Origin: a virus
IMG/VR virus record: IMGVR_UViG_3300025174_000850
Location: 1 to 47,813 of that record
Reading direction: 5' to 3' (one strand)
Length of the DNA stretch: 47,813 bases
Under the pieces are notes generated by a model that made no database searches, had not been told where the DNA came from, and saw only the letters and a program-made list of their open reading frames with translations. The position numbers and the translations under genes are program-made. Positions 39,514-46,387 of the stretch are shown here, piece after piece. Position 1 is the stretch's first letter, and the number at the start of each line of letters is the position of its first letter.

Positions 39514-41369
39514 GCCGATCTCCGTTTTAAACCGTTCTGAATGGTCATCAATATCTCCATGCGAGCAATTTTCGCTAACTTTTCTTCAGAAGTCAACTCA
39601 TTGAAAAATATTTTAACATTTTTCATTTTTTCTTCAGTAGTAGTACACGTACTAAATCGTTCCGACAAAGTATCATTAATTGATTTATTCAATTCAAAAT
39701 TAACTTTCTCAAATTTATCCGGCAAGCTTATCGGTAATACAGCTTTTAACGAACGGAATATTCCATTGTAATATTTTTCAAGCCGTCTAACTAGCTTCGT
39801 TTCCCATTCCGGAATAGAAAACAAAGTTCCATCCTTGACTAATCTAGCCAATTGATACGAACGCAAACGCCACAAATAATTTTTTAATTCCTTCCGGATA
39901 GCCAAATCGACTTGTTTGAATGGATTAAGTTTAGCCAAACGTAAAAACGCTCGACGATTCTCATCGTCCGATGGATTTGTCGGCTCATTGGGCGTTTCCC
40001 CATCGGGTTGCTCTTCATCCCCAGGAGTGATCGTATCATTGCCTGTTGGTGTCTCAGCAGGACCACTAGGCTTAACCGATGGAGATACCTTGCCGGACAT
40101 GATATCAAGAATCGAAGCCACTGAAGCATTCGGCCACCAAATATCGCCCCATTCCTCAGTTGGCATACCCAATTGCAATCTGGTATTGATATGATTAATC
40201 GGATAGCCCATTCGATACATCAATTCAGCATTCTTGATCTTCTCTGAAAGCGAATCTTGAAGAGCTGGAACCGTATCAAAATCGAAAAATACCCGTAACC
40301 CCTTGGCAATATTAGGTGCAATACCCCTGACAAACATGCCCATGAGGACGGCAATAATGTTCTTACCGATAGGAATTAGCGTCTTTTGCCAGTAAGAACG
40401 ATCCTGGGATACCGCCGTGGCATGGGCAATTTCCTCATAAAGCGACAACTCGGACTTGGGAACCTTGAGCACGGCCAGAATTTCATCTCTGGTCCACTTC
40501 TTTTGCTGGATAAATTCCATTTCTTTTTGCGATTGCCCAGTTGGTTGGTACTTGGTACCAGAATGGAGCATGGCAACTCGATGGGCATTGCCCGAACCAC
40601 GATGACGTTCTTCCCACAGGTCAATTTGCTGCCTTGCCTGCATCGTCGTCATACGCTTATCGGTGGTAAGGATACCAGATGGGATACCGCCATTCTGAAA
40701 AAACGAATAAGTATAATTGCCAATCGCGTAATCAACCGAAATACCACGCATGGCCGCTTGAATCGGTGACAACCCTCGGATCGGATCATAAGGGTTAAAA
40801 AATCTGAAAGTAAGCACTTGATCAAATCGTAATGGGATCGCTTCACCAGTAAAATCAGCTCGATAAACCCAACCTAAAAACTTTCCGGCACCATAATCAA
40901 TAATTGGCTCCATGAAAGATGCGCCAACTGGTGTCATCGAACGGGGAATTTCATTGATCGACTCACGGTCCAACACCCAATGAGCCACCCCGTCCAGATT
41001 CAAATAAGCCGTGGTGTACTCGATAAGCTGGTAAGAAGTAACCAGATCATTAGGCCGTTGAAACAATTCATACAGTTGTAATTGAGCCCCGGTACTGAAT
41101 TCATCAATATCTTGCGGCTGATCCTTTGGCCCATGTTGCCAACGTAACGAAACACAAGATAAATTTTGCGCTATTGACCTGATTGCCCCATACACCCACG
41201 CATTGGTACGATAGACATCAGAGGAAGAAGGCTGATACCAGTCCTTCGGATAAGTAAAAGCACTATCGGCAATCAAACCTACAGGCCCATGAACAGCAAT
41301 CGAAGCCCCAATACTTTTTTTGATGGATTTTTTAGCTACAACGACAGATGAACCGTTTTTCCTGGCCAT
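39510..41369 (-). CDS. Portal protein (HK97-type, long C-terminal extension)
   Basis: A 619-aa protein from ATG 41369; the frame is open to GTG 41387 but that would place the -10 box within the gene. Typical portal blocks: DVYRTNAWVYGAIRSIAQNL, VLTFRFFNPYDPIRGLSPI, FFQNGGIPSGILTTDKRM, and KVPKSELSLYEEIAHATAVSQ. HK97-like portals usually end near residue 420-450; here a proline/threonine linker (about 440-480, GPAETPTGNDTITPGDEEQP) leads to a 140-residue helical domain (NPFKQVDLAIRKELKNYLW...) that resembles MuF-like head-morphogenesis extensions. Repeat copy 13 lies in frame inside that domain. Confidence 0.87.
   Translation of the reverse strand: MARKNGSSVVVAKKSIKKSIGASIAVHGPVGLIADSAFTYPKDWYQPSSSDVYRTNAWVYGAIRSIAQNLSCVSLRWQHGPKDQPQDIDEFSTGAQLQLYELFQRPNDLVTSYQLIEYTTAYLNLDGVAHWVLDRESINEIPRSMTPVGASFMEPIIDYGAGKFLGWVYRADFTGEAIPLRFDQVLTFRFFNPYDPIRGLSPIQAAMRGISVDYAIGNYTYSFFQNGGIPSGILTTDKRMTTMQARQQIDLWEERHRGSGNAHRVAMLHSGTKYQPTGQSQKEMEFIQQKKWTRDEILAVLKVPKSELSLYEEIAHATAVSQDRSYWQKTLIPIGKNIIAVLMGMFVRGIAPNIAKGLRVFFDFDTVPALQDSLSEKIKNAELMYRMGYPINHINTRLQLGMPTEEWGDIWWPNASVASILDIMSGKVSPSVKPSGPAETPTGNDTITPGDEEQPDGETPNEPTNPSDDENRRAFLRLAKLNPFKQVDLAIRKELKNYLWRLRSYQLARLVKDGTLFSIPEWETKLVRRLEKYYNGIFRSLKAVLPISLPDKFEKVNFELNKSINDTLSERFSTCTTTEEKMKNVKIFFNELTSEEKLAKIARMEILMTIQNGLKRRSA
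39746..39775 (-). repeat. 30-bp dispersed hairpin repeat, copy 13 (inside portal gene)
   Basis: A divergent copy (GAACGG at the SD-like end) that is read in frame as KYYNGIFRSLKA in the portal's C-terminal helical domain. Only two copies (4 and 13) are wholly internal to long genes. Confidence 0.75.
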
Positions 41370-41375
41370 GGCGCG

Positions 41376-41404
41376 ATTATATCGCACTGTGAATACTAGC
41401 CCAA
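41376..41404 (-). promoter_or_regulatory. Promoter of the head operon, leaderless arrangement
   Basis: Minus strand: -10 TATAAT (41381-41376), 17-bp spacer, -35 TTGGGC (41404-41399, weak). Only six bases separate the -10 from the portal ATG, so the transcript would begin at the ATG. No Shine-Dalgarno is present before the ATG. It sits just after the terminase terminator. Confidence 0.6.
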
Positions 41405-41440
41405 AAAAAATCCCAGATAATTTTCATTACCTGGGATAAA
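41403..41440 (-). terminator. Intrinsic terminator after the large terminase gene
   Basis: On the minus strand the stem TCCCAG/CTGGGA (plus an inner TAA/TTA part with one mismatch) is followed by eight T. It closes the terminase transcription unit and separates it from the head promoter. Confidence 0.82.
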
Positions 41441-41458
41441 AGGAAAAAGATGAATCAG

Positions 41459-41488
41459 TTAACCTTTGGAATATTCCAATGGAATATT
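41459..41488 (-). repeat. 30-bp dispersed hairpin repeat, copy 14
   Basis: Consensus copy overlapping the last base of the terminase stop codon, ahead of the terminator. Same orientation as copy 1. Confidence 0.93.
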
Positions 41489-42966
41489 TAAAACTCAACT
41501 CCGACAGCCGTCATTTCCTCTTCGTAAAGCTTATCATTGATAGTCGCAATCACGTCAGTAAAATCATCGTGCCCACCAATTGCATGAGTTACGGTCATCT
41601 GCCCAGAAGCTAAATATTTCACTTGAAGTGTACGAAATTCATCAATCATATCTTCGTTATACGGTAACGAAATGAGCTCTTGCTTGATAGTCGAACGAAG
41701 CTTACCGTACTTCTGCTTATGCATGGACGCTGTCCATACCTCCACAATCACGTTCATACCCTTGGCTTCAAGAGTCTTAGAAAAGGCATCGGACTCATAT
41801 TGATCGGCAATAATTTCAAAAATATCGTACGCCTTATATAAGTAAGCCAATTTTGCCACGGCTTCGTCATGAATGTCCCTATCGTAGGTAGGCTCAATTG
41901 CCTCAAGAACGTCGATTACTACCCTGTTTCTGTCATTTGCAGCCGGTTCTGAATGGCCGACCCCAATAACAAACCTATCCCGATCTCCGAAGGCAGTATC
42001 AATCGCCATAACATACTGAAATTCCTTCTTTGGTAATAGATTTTCATTATCTTCTCTACATACCCTACGGACATCTCGTTCTGGTACCAAGGGCGACAAA
42101 GCTTCACCAAACTCAGCTCCATACTCCTGATAGTAAGCTAACGGTGAAAGACGTTTATGTTTCTCCAATTCCTCTTTAGGAAAATCAGGCCGCATTTTCC
42201 AGGTGGGGGATTTGATCACCGTGTAATACTCACGATTCTTCAGGCGATCCCTGTACCGCTCCCAAAGAAAACCTCGTTTCTCCCCTGGAGAGGAAAATAT
42301 AACCCGCTTCGCTAACGAACCAAATTTAATTTGCGATGGAAGAATCGCATTATAAATATCCCAATCAGTCACCATATCCTTCGATTCTTTAGCATAATAA
42401 GCAATTTCGTCAAGAAGCGCGCAACCTATTCCATATCCTCGCCCAACCCTGGCTGAACAAGGGAGAGCAGTAATTGCTGCACCAGTTTTGAGTACCATAA
42501 CGCCAGTCTTTGAATAAGGAAACTCCGAACGTTGCGCCATGGAAGGCGAATCAACAATCAGCGAACGTAAATGCGGCGAACGATGGATTTTAGAAAAAAT
42601 CATATTCCTGCCGATATCAATAGCGTGTTTCTCGCGCACGGAGATAGCAAATACCCAAGCCATCTCACTACCTTTATTGTAATCCGCCCAAGGATTGCAA
42701 CAGGCTTCATAAGCGGCAATAATCGAAGCTAGAGTAGACTTGGAAGACTGACGACCTAGAATAAAAATAATCTCTTGAAATTCTTTACCCCGCCATTTAG
42801 GCATCGAGGAACCAATGATCGTCCGAAAAGTCTGTTTCTCCTCCAGATCCATTGGTATCTGGTAAATCCACTTGAGCACCGCTACTTGGGTAGGCAGCAA
42901 CTGGAAGTTCATCAATACCGGATCGCTCGCAAACTCGATTATGTTTATCTTCTCCCGTAGATTCAT
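41488..42966 (-). CDS. terL: Terminase large subunit
   Basis: A 492-aa packaging ATPase-nuclease. Q-motif-like LLPTQ (25-29 by this start), Walker A GRQSSKST (71-78), Walker B CALLDEIAYY (Asp186, Glu187), coupling motif FSSPGEKRG. The nuclease domain has AIDTAFGD (Asp323), IIADQYESD (Asp388) and GGHDDFTD (about 465-471). The start is ATG 42966 (GAGG 3 nt upstream); the frame is also open from TTG 42975. The first ~57 codons overlap the upstream small-subunit gene in another frame. A later ATG at 42804 would avoid the overlap but would remove the Q motif, so it is disfavoured. Confidence 0.93.
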   Translation of the reverse strand: MNLREKINIIEFASDPVLMNFQLLPTQVAVLKWIYQIPMDLEEKQTFRTIIGSSMPKWRGKEFQEIIFILGRQSSKSTLASIIAAYEACCNPWADYNKGSEMAWVFAISVREKHAIDIGRNMIFSKIHRSPHLRSLIVDSPSMAQRSEFPYSKTGVMVLKTGAAITALPCSARVGRGYGIGCALLDEIAYYAKESKDMVTDWDIYNAILPSQIKFGSLAKRVIFSSPGEKRGFLWERYRDRLKNREYYTVIKSPTWKMRPDFPKEELEKHKRLSPLAYYQEYGAEFGEALSPLVPERDVRRVCREDNENLLPKKEFQYVMAIDTAFGDRDRFVIGVGHSEPAANDRNRVVIDVLEAIEPTYDRDIHDEAVAKLAYLYKAYDIFEIIADQYESDAFSKTLEAKGMNVIVEVWTASMHKQKYGKLRSTIKQELISLPYNEDMIDEFRTLQVKYLASGQMTVTHAIGGHDDFTDVIATINDKLYEEEMTAVGVEF

Positions 42967-43579
42967 TTTCCTCAAAATTCACATCAACAGGTTTTCCAGG
43001 TTTCTTCATTACTGCCTTGGCTTCAATGTAACGGGCAAAAGCAGTATTGTCCAGAGAATTAGAAGAACTGCCCTTGAGCGACGCTCTGATTAACTCTCTT
43101 CCCTTGGGGTTCAATCCATACATGGCTAGTTGAAGTTGGTATAAAGAAAGCAATCTAGGGTATTCCTTGGCTAGATCCGGAAGAAAATGAAAGATTTCTT
43201 CCCCTTTACCAATACCCTCATGAATATACCCATACTGGTTGAAATACATCTCGAATAACACAATAACCCCGTGCAAGGAAGCTAACGCCCTCAAACCCAT
43301 ATCATCACCACGTTCAGGATTGATAAACTCTGAACGCATGGCATTCAGAATGAATTGCTCAGTGGCTACCGCCATGGCACGACAAGTCGAATCAGTATCG
43401 TTAGCATAAGAACAAGATTCACGAAGGAAACACCTAGAACAATCACCAATATGTACGGTAGTCTGGAGAACCTTCCGTTCCCTGGCCAAAACTGAAATAA
43501 TATTTTCTTCTTTATGTTTACGTTTGACTACTGAAATAGATTTTTTCTCGGCAACTAACTTATATTTATTTTTCGCCAT
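42797..43579 (-). CDS. Probable terminase small subunit or packaging partner (260 aa)
   Basis: A protein upstream of terL with no strong family signature. It has a Lys/Arg-rich N terminus (KRKHKEENIISVLARERKV), a Cys cluster (CSRCFLRESCSYA, perhaps zinc), a helical middle, and an acidic Gly/Ser/Asp-rich tail (PDTNGSGGETDFSDDHWFL). Position and size suit a DNA-recognition terminase subunit, but a different accessory protein is possible. The last ~170 bp overlap terL in another frame. The start overlaps the upstream zinc-ribbon gene by 14 bp. Confidence 0.6.
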   Translation of the reverse strand: MAKNKYKLVAEKKSISVVKRKHKEENIISVLARERKVLQTTVHIGDCSRCFLRESCSYANDTDSTCRAMAVATEQFILNAMRSEFINPERGDDMGLRALASLHGVIVLFEMYFNQYGYIHEGIGKGEEIFHFLPDLAKEYPRLLSLYQLQLAMYGLNPKGRELIRASLKGSSSNSLDNTAFARYIEAKAVMKKPGKPVDVNFEENESTGEDKHNRVCERSGIDELPVAAYPSSGAQVDLPDTNGSGGETDFSDDHWFLDA

Positions 43580-43778
43580 GAATCTTCTTCCGTAAAATCT
43601 TTTTCCATTTCAATTCCGGCACCTCATACCAGTTATCAGTCTGACCAGAACGCTCATCACTTGAACAATGGTAACATAGCCAATACTCTGGTTGAGTTAC
43701 AACAAATTTAATCTTCCTACCGTGAGTAGTAAAGATCCCACAAAGAAGACATTGATGTAACTGACGCTTTTCTTCCAT
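43566..43778 (-). CDS. Small zinc-ribbon protein (70 aa)
   Basis: Two CxxC knuckles are visible: HQCLLCGIFTTHGRK and YWLCYHCSSDER, spaced by about 25 residues, typical of a zinc ribbon or HNH-like zinc cradle without the His-Asn-His catalytic part. It is encoded first in the terminase unit, where phages often carry HNH proteins that assist packaging; here the HNH residues are not evident. Basic C terminus (KWKKILRKKIHGEK). ATG 43778. Confidence 0.6.
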   Translation of the reverse strand: MEEKRQLHQCLLCGIFTTHGRKIKFVVTQPEYWLCYHCSSDERSGQTDNWYEVPELKWKKILRKKIHGEK

Positions 43779-43792
43779 TTTTATAGTTTGTA

Positions 43793-43822
43793 TTTATTCC
43801 ATTGGAATATTCCAAAGGTTAA
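43793..43822 (+). repeat. 30-bp dispersed hairpin repeat, copy 15
   Basis: Inverted orientation, near consensus. It overlaps the stop codon of the 32-aa membrane peptide, whose TAA is part of the repeat's TTAA end. Confidence 0.85.
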
Positions 43823-43917
43823 TAATAAACATACCATCTGACGAAGAAGAATATGATAACTGCCCATACGGCAACAGAAAACAAAATCCAACTTAAAATT
43901 CGATAATCTTTTTCCAT
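43819..43917 (-). CDS. 32-aa single-span membrane peptide, leaderless mRNA
   Basis: Begins MEKDYRILSWILFSVA, followed by a strongly hydrophobic run through AVIIFFFVRW and ending in YVYY; one TM with a charged N terminus. It is the first gene of the leftward unit. Its ATG at 43917 lies 7 bp after the -10 TAGTAT with no Shine-Dalgarno. Too short to assign a function; small membrane peptides at this site could act in early lysis control or exclusion. Confidence 0.55.
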   Translation of the reverse strand: MEKDYRILSWILFSVAVWAVIIFFFVRWYVYY

Positions 43918-43924
43918 AGCCCTG

Positions 43925-43952
43925 ATACTACCATAGATTAAAAAATAATCAA
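43925..43952 (-). promoter_or_regulatory. Leftward promoter of the terminase unit
   Basis: Minus strand: -35 TTGATT (43952-43947), 16-bp spacer, extended -10 TG-G-TAGTAT (43930-43925). The 7-bp distance to ATG 43917 predicts a leaderless transcript. It is back-to-back with the rightward promoter at 43973-44000. Confidence 0.65.
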
Positions 43953-43972
43953 CCAGATTTTTAAAATTTTTG

Positions 43973-44000
43973 TTGACAATTTTGTTGGGTATGATAAGAT
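43973..44000 (+). promoter_or_regulatory. Rightward promoter
   Basis: -35 TTGACA (43973-43978), 16-bp spacer, extended -10 TG-A-TAAGAT (43995-44000). The preceding TTAAAATTTTTG (from 43961) is shared with the HTH-gene promoter and partly with 45724-45751. Confidence 0.7.
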
Positions 44001-44012
44001 ATGGGTACTGTT

Positions 44013-44067
44013 AAGGCGTTACTAGATTGTTTCAGACTAACCGTTTCCATGGTAACGCCTTTTATTT
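44013..44067 (+). promoter_or_regulatory. Terminator-like leader hairpin before the rightward genes
   Basis: A perfect 10-bp stem AAGGCGTTAC/GTAACGCCTT (44013-44022 and 44052-44061) with a 29-nt loop, followed by TTATTT. It lies between promoter and ATG 44101, so it could end a ~60-nt RNA or attenuate the downstream genes. Confidence 0.7.
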
Positions 44068-44100
44068 CAAACCAATGACTTACTTTTTATAGGAGACATA

Positions 44101-44484
44101 ATGGAAGAGAACTATTTTCCAAAATTCGCGGACATGATGACTAACGCTATCAAAACTAAATTTTCCAAGGATATTATGGAATGCTGGGACAAAAGAGAGA
44201 TTGGGCAACTTGATCATCTTCACTCATCAGTAAATATTCCGTTAACCATAGAAGCAAAAATGATGCACGATAAAGGACTGGGGGCTTTTATTGTCGAAGC
44301 TAGAATAAAAAACAAAGAATTTCCAGAAGATGGCAGTTGTATCGCACGACAAGTATTTACTGATAAAACCTTAGATTCAGCAAGCCTCTCAATCATACTA
44401 GCTCAGGTATTTCATGGACTCTATGACGATATAATAAATGCCTTCATCGAAAAAAAATTAATCAAGGGAATTAGAAATGACTAG
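44101..44484 (+). CDS. Hypothetical protein (127 aa), rightward unit
   Basis: Unrecognised. Mixed alpha/beta: MEENYFPKFADMMTNAI, then IEAKMMHDKGLGAFIVEARIK and an Asp/Ser-rich end SLSIILAQVFHGLYDDII. No zinc, membrane or enzyme motifs. It is the first gene of the rightward unit, preceded by AGGAG 6 nt before ATG and by the leader hairpin. It overlaps the next gene by 8 bp, so it is probably co-translated with the glycosyltransferase-like protein. Confidence 0.6.
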   Translation: MEENYFPKFADMMTNAIKTKFSKDIMECWDKREIGQLDHLHSSVNIPLTIEAKMMHDKGLGAFIVEARIKNKEFPEDGSCIARQVFTDKTLDSASLSIILAQVFHGLYDDIINAFIEKKLIKGIRND

Positions 44485-45085
44485 TGTGTTTATTCGCTAC
44501 AACCCACAAAACAAACTTCGTTACCATCTTGCCATGGCCTGTTTAGAACGCTGGGCAATGGAACCGGAAGCAGACATCGTTTTATGTGTTGACAAAAACT
44601 GTCCTTACTTCCCACATACCGATTTATCCCATTGGAGAAGAATGTTTTTACCCTCAGAATACTTCTGGATCGAAGCCAAGAAATACGCCGAGGAATGGAC
44701 TCAATCGAATATCTACGTAGTCGCCGATGACGATCAACTACTTCTAGGTACGAACTGGATTAAAAAAGGCGTAGAAGTACTAGAGGATAACGAAGAATAC
44801 GGTATGGTAGCAGCCTGGAGTAAAAACGAAGAACATAAATTCAATTCAATGGATAGTCCTACTAGTGAAATTAACGATTTAACTAATTTTTCCATCGGTT
44901 GCCCTTATTTCATTAAGAAAGGAACGATAAAGAAATTCGCTGAAGCACCCATCATGAAACAGGATTCGGTACTATCCCAACATATCAGAGAACAAGGATT
45001 GAAACTAGGATTCGTAAAGTGTTTGAGATACAACCATCTCGGTACTGGATTCTCTACCGCCGATAAGAACCATTGGCTAGCGTAA
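44477..45085 (+). CDS. Glycosyltransferase-like protein (202 aa)
   Basis: A GT-A-like fold is suggested by the start MTSVFIRYNPQNKLRYHLAM, a nucleotide-sugar site with DADE-like acidic residues (IYVVADDDQLLLG, Asp cluster at about 83-85), and FSIGCPYFIKKGTIKKF with a later HLGTG. It is much shorter than full GT2 enzymes. Together with the adjacent methyltransferase it parallels the GT-methyltransferase fusion at 16258-17427. The substrate is unknown; it may modify a phage structural protein or a host glycan. Confidence 0.6.
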   Translation: MTSVFIRYNPQNKLRYHLAMACLERWAMEPEADIVLCVDKNCPYFPHTDLSHWRRMFLPSEYFWIEAKKYAEEWTQSNIYVVADDDQLLLGTNWIKKGVEVLEDNEEYGMVAAWSKNEEHKFNSMDSPTSEINDLTNFSIGCPYFIKKGTIKKFAEAPIMKQDSVLSQHIREQGLKLGFVKCLRYNHLGTGFSTADKNHWLA

Positions 45086-45115
45086 AATATTCCAAAGGCA
45101 TATTCCATTAGTTAA
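45086..45115 (+). repeat. 30-bp dispersed hairpin repeat, copy 16
   Basis: Begins directly after the glycosyltransferase-like stop codon. The two core words are swapped relative to most copies (TTCCAAAGG precedes TTCCATTAG). Confidence 0.8.
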
Positions 45116-45135
45116 TTTAAAAAACAAGGCATAAC

Positions 45136-45657
45136 ATGGATAAACTAGAAAAACCTAAATGGACTGAATTTGATGGAACCAGTAGTGAACTGGAAATGAG
45201 TGAACTGCTCTATGGACTGGTAAGAATGTTAAAACCAAAATTACTAGTTGAAACTGGAACCTACAAAGGTTTCACAACAGCATGGCTAGCTGACGCGATA
45301 AAAGAAAATAATTACGGAGAATTTATCTCCTGCGATATTAACGAAGAATATATCACGCTAGCCCAAAAATATCTTAGCAGTTTAGAATTATCTAAATTCG
45401 TAGAATTAAGATGTATTTCCAGCTATCTCGTGGAAGAGTTAAAAGAAGCAGACTTTATTTATTCCGACAGCGATTACCAATGTAGAGCAAAGGAAATAGA
45501 ACTAGCTAAAAAAGGCTGTATTATAGTTATTCACGATACTTCTCTAGAGAGCTGGAGGAAGTATTCCCCAACTTCAAAATATTTAGGGGATACACTAGCC
45601 ACCTATGATGGACTAACATTCGGTGTCTCTAGAGGGTTCTCCATCATCCGAAAATAA
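45136..45657 (+). CDS. Class I SAM methyltransferase-like protein (173 aa)
   Basis: Motif I is LLVETGTYKGFTTAWLA (about 35-51), with the E-x-G-x-x-x-G pattern of CmcI/macrocin-O-methyltransferase-like enzymes; then FISCDINEEYI for the acidic ribose-binding residue, ADFIYSDSDY, and IIVIHDTS near the end. It probably O-methylates a sugar or small molecule produced by the preceding glycosyltransferase-like protein. It starts at ATG 45136 with AAGG 7 nt upstream and is followed directly by a terminator. Confidence 0.7.
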   Translation: MDKLEKPKWTEFDGTSSELEMSELLYGLVRMLKPKLLVETGTYKGFTTAWLADAIKENNYGEFISCDINEEYITLAQKYLSSLELSKFVELRCISSYLVEELKEADFIYSDSDYQCRAKEIELAKKGCIIVIHDTSLESWRKYSPTSKYLGDTLATYDGLTFGVSRGFSIIRK

Positions 45658-45658
45658 T

Positions 45659-45690
45659 AAAAGCCGGATATTTCTATCCGACTTTCTTTG
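45659..45690. terminator. Bidirectional intrinsic terminator
   Basis: Stem AGCCGGATA/TATCCGACT with one G-T type pairing, flanked by AAAA on one side and TTTCTTTG on the other, so it can stop both the rightward unit and any leftward transcript from 45724-45751. Confidence 0.7.
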
Positions 45691-45698
45691 TTCGACTA

Positions 45699-45740
45699 GT
45701 ATGGGGGTACCAACTAGATCAGTAGTATACCACCCATACT
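45699..45740. other. Inverted repeat around a leftward promoter
   Basis: Arms AGTATGGG and CCCATACT (45699-45706 and 45733-45740), with additional imperfect pairing inward. It overlaps the -10 of the promoter at 45724-45751 and so could be an operator for a dimeric repressor such as the HTH protein. Confidence 0.45.
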
Positions 45741-45751
45741 TATTTAGCCAA
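45724..45751 (-). promoter_or_regulatory. Leftward promoter for a short RNA
   Basis: Minus strand: -35 TTGGCT (45751-45746), 16-bp spacer, extended -10 TG-G-TATACT (45729-45724), preceded by TTAAAATTTTT. It has no gene downstream before the terminator at 45659-45690, so it would yield an RNA of roughly 60 nt. Confidence 0.5.
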
Positions 45752-45760
45752 TAAAAATTT

Positions 45761-45805
45761 TAAAATAAAAAAACATACCACTCGCATTTCTGCAAGCAGT
45801 ATGTT
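45761..45805 (-). terminator. Intrinsic terminator for a leftward transcript
   Basis: On the minus strand, arms AACATACTGCTTGC and GCGAGTGGTATGTT (two mismatches) form a long hairpin followed by a T-rich tract (TTTTTTTATTTT). A second small hairpin AACCC/GGGTT lies just before it (45824-45836). No minus-strand gene precedes it, which suggests a non-coding RNA. Confidence 0.75.
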
Positions 45806-46381
45806 ATATCGAATAATATGAAAAACCCGATGGGTTCTCATCTTGACACCACCTACGGAAAAGTCAAGGATATTTTTTGCCTAGCCCAACCAGTAGACAA
45901 GCATCATAAACTTGTAGGGCGAGATACTAAGCAGACAAGCACAAGAGCAGGCGCTGTCTCCCCTGACAACCTGCAACTGAACTCCCAAAAGGATTACTTG
46001 CTTGGATCGTTGTATCGTGGATCGGGTATTTCAGTCTACGGGAAGACACATCCCTATCTGAATTTAGAAGATTTGGTCTTCTACATTCAAGGCAGTAATA
46101 GTTACCTTAAAAGAAATAATTCAGCTTGGAAGCGGATTAGCCCGATTGCTAATTATTTTGATTCTGGTAACGAAAATAATTTGTTGAATATTAGTGATAG
46201 CCGACAATTACTCTTACTACCCTTGATTGTTAGTATTTCTAGTATTTCTAGTTATTTAGGTTTAGAACACTAGTACGTTCCCGCTCGCTTCACTCGCTAA
46301 ACACAGAAATACAGAAATACAGAGAAGACCGGATACGCCAGCTCGACGACTCGCTGCCCACTTCTAAGTTCAGTAGGTAAA
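45806..46381 (-). ncRNA. Candidate large structured non-coding RNA (about 610 nt with its terminator)
   Basis: This stretch has no minus-strand reading frame of note but has a promoter at one end (46388-46417) and intrinsic terminators at the other. It contains many local stems, including GTTTAG/CTAAAC, ATTAGC/GCTAAT, TAGAAGA/TCTTCTA, TTCAG/CTGAA enclosing GGGA/TCCC (46030-46062), GCAGG/CCTGC enclosing GTC/GAC, ACAAG/CTTGT and CTTGAC/GTCAAG. The plus strand carries a 151-codon frame (45818-46273) with no ribosome-binding site and no recognisable family; a protein there cannot be excluded. Size and setting recall phage large ornate RNAs (GOLLD, ROOL), but I cannot match it to any. Confidence 0.4.
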
Positions 46382-46387
46382 GGGGAT

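Noticed and set aside
45818-46273. A 151-codon plus-strand frame as a protein gene
   Set aside because: No ribosome-binding site, no recognisable family, low-complexity end, and it overlaps a minus-strand promoter-hairpin-terminator arrangement. Left as a competing hypothesis under the ncRNA entry.
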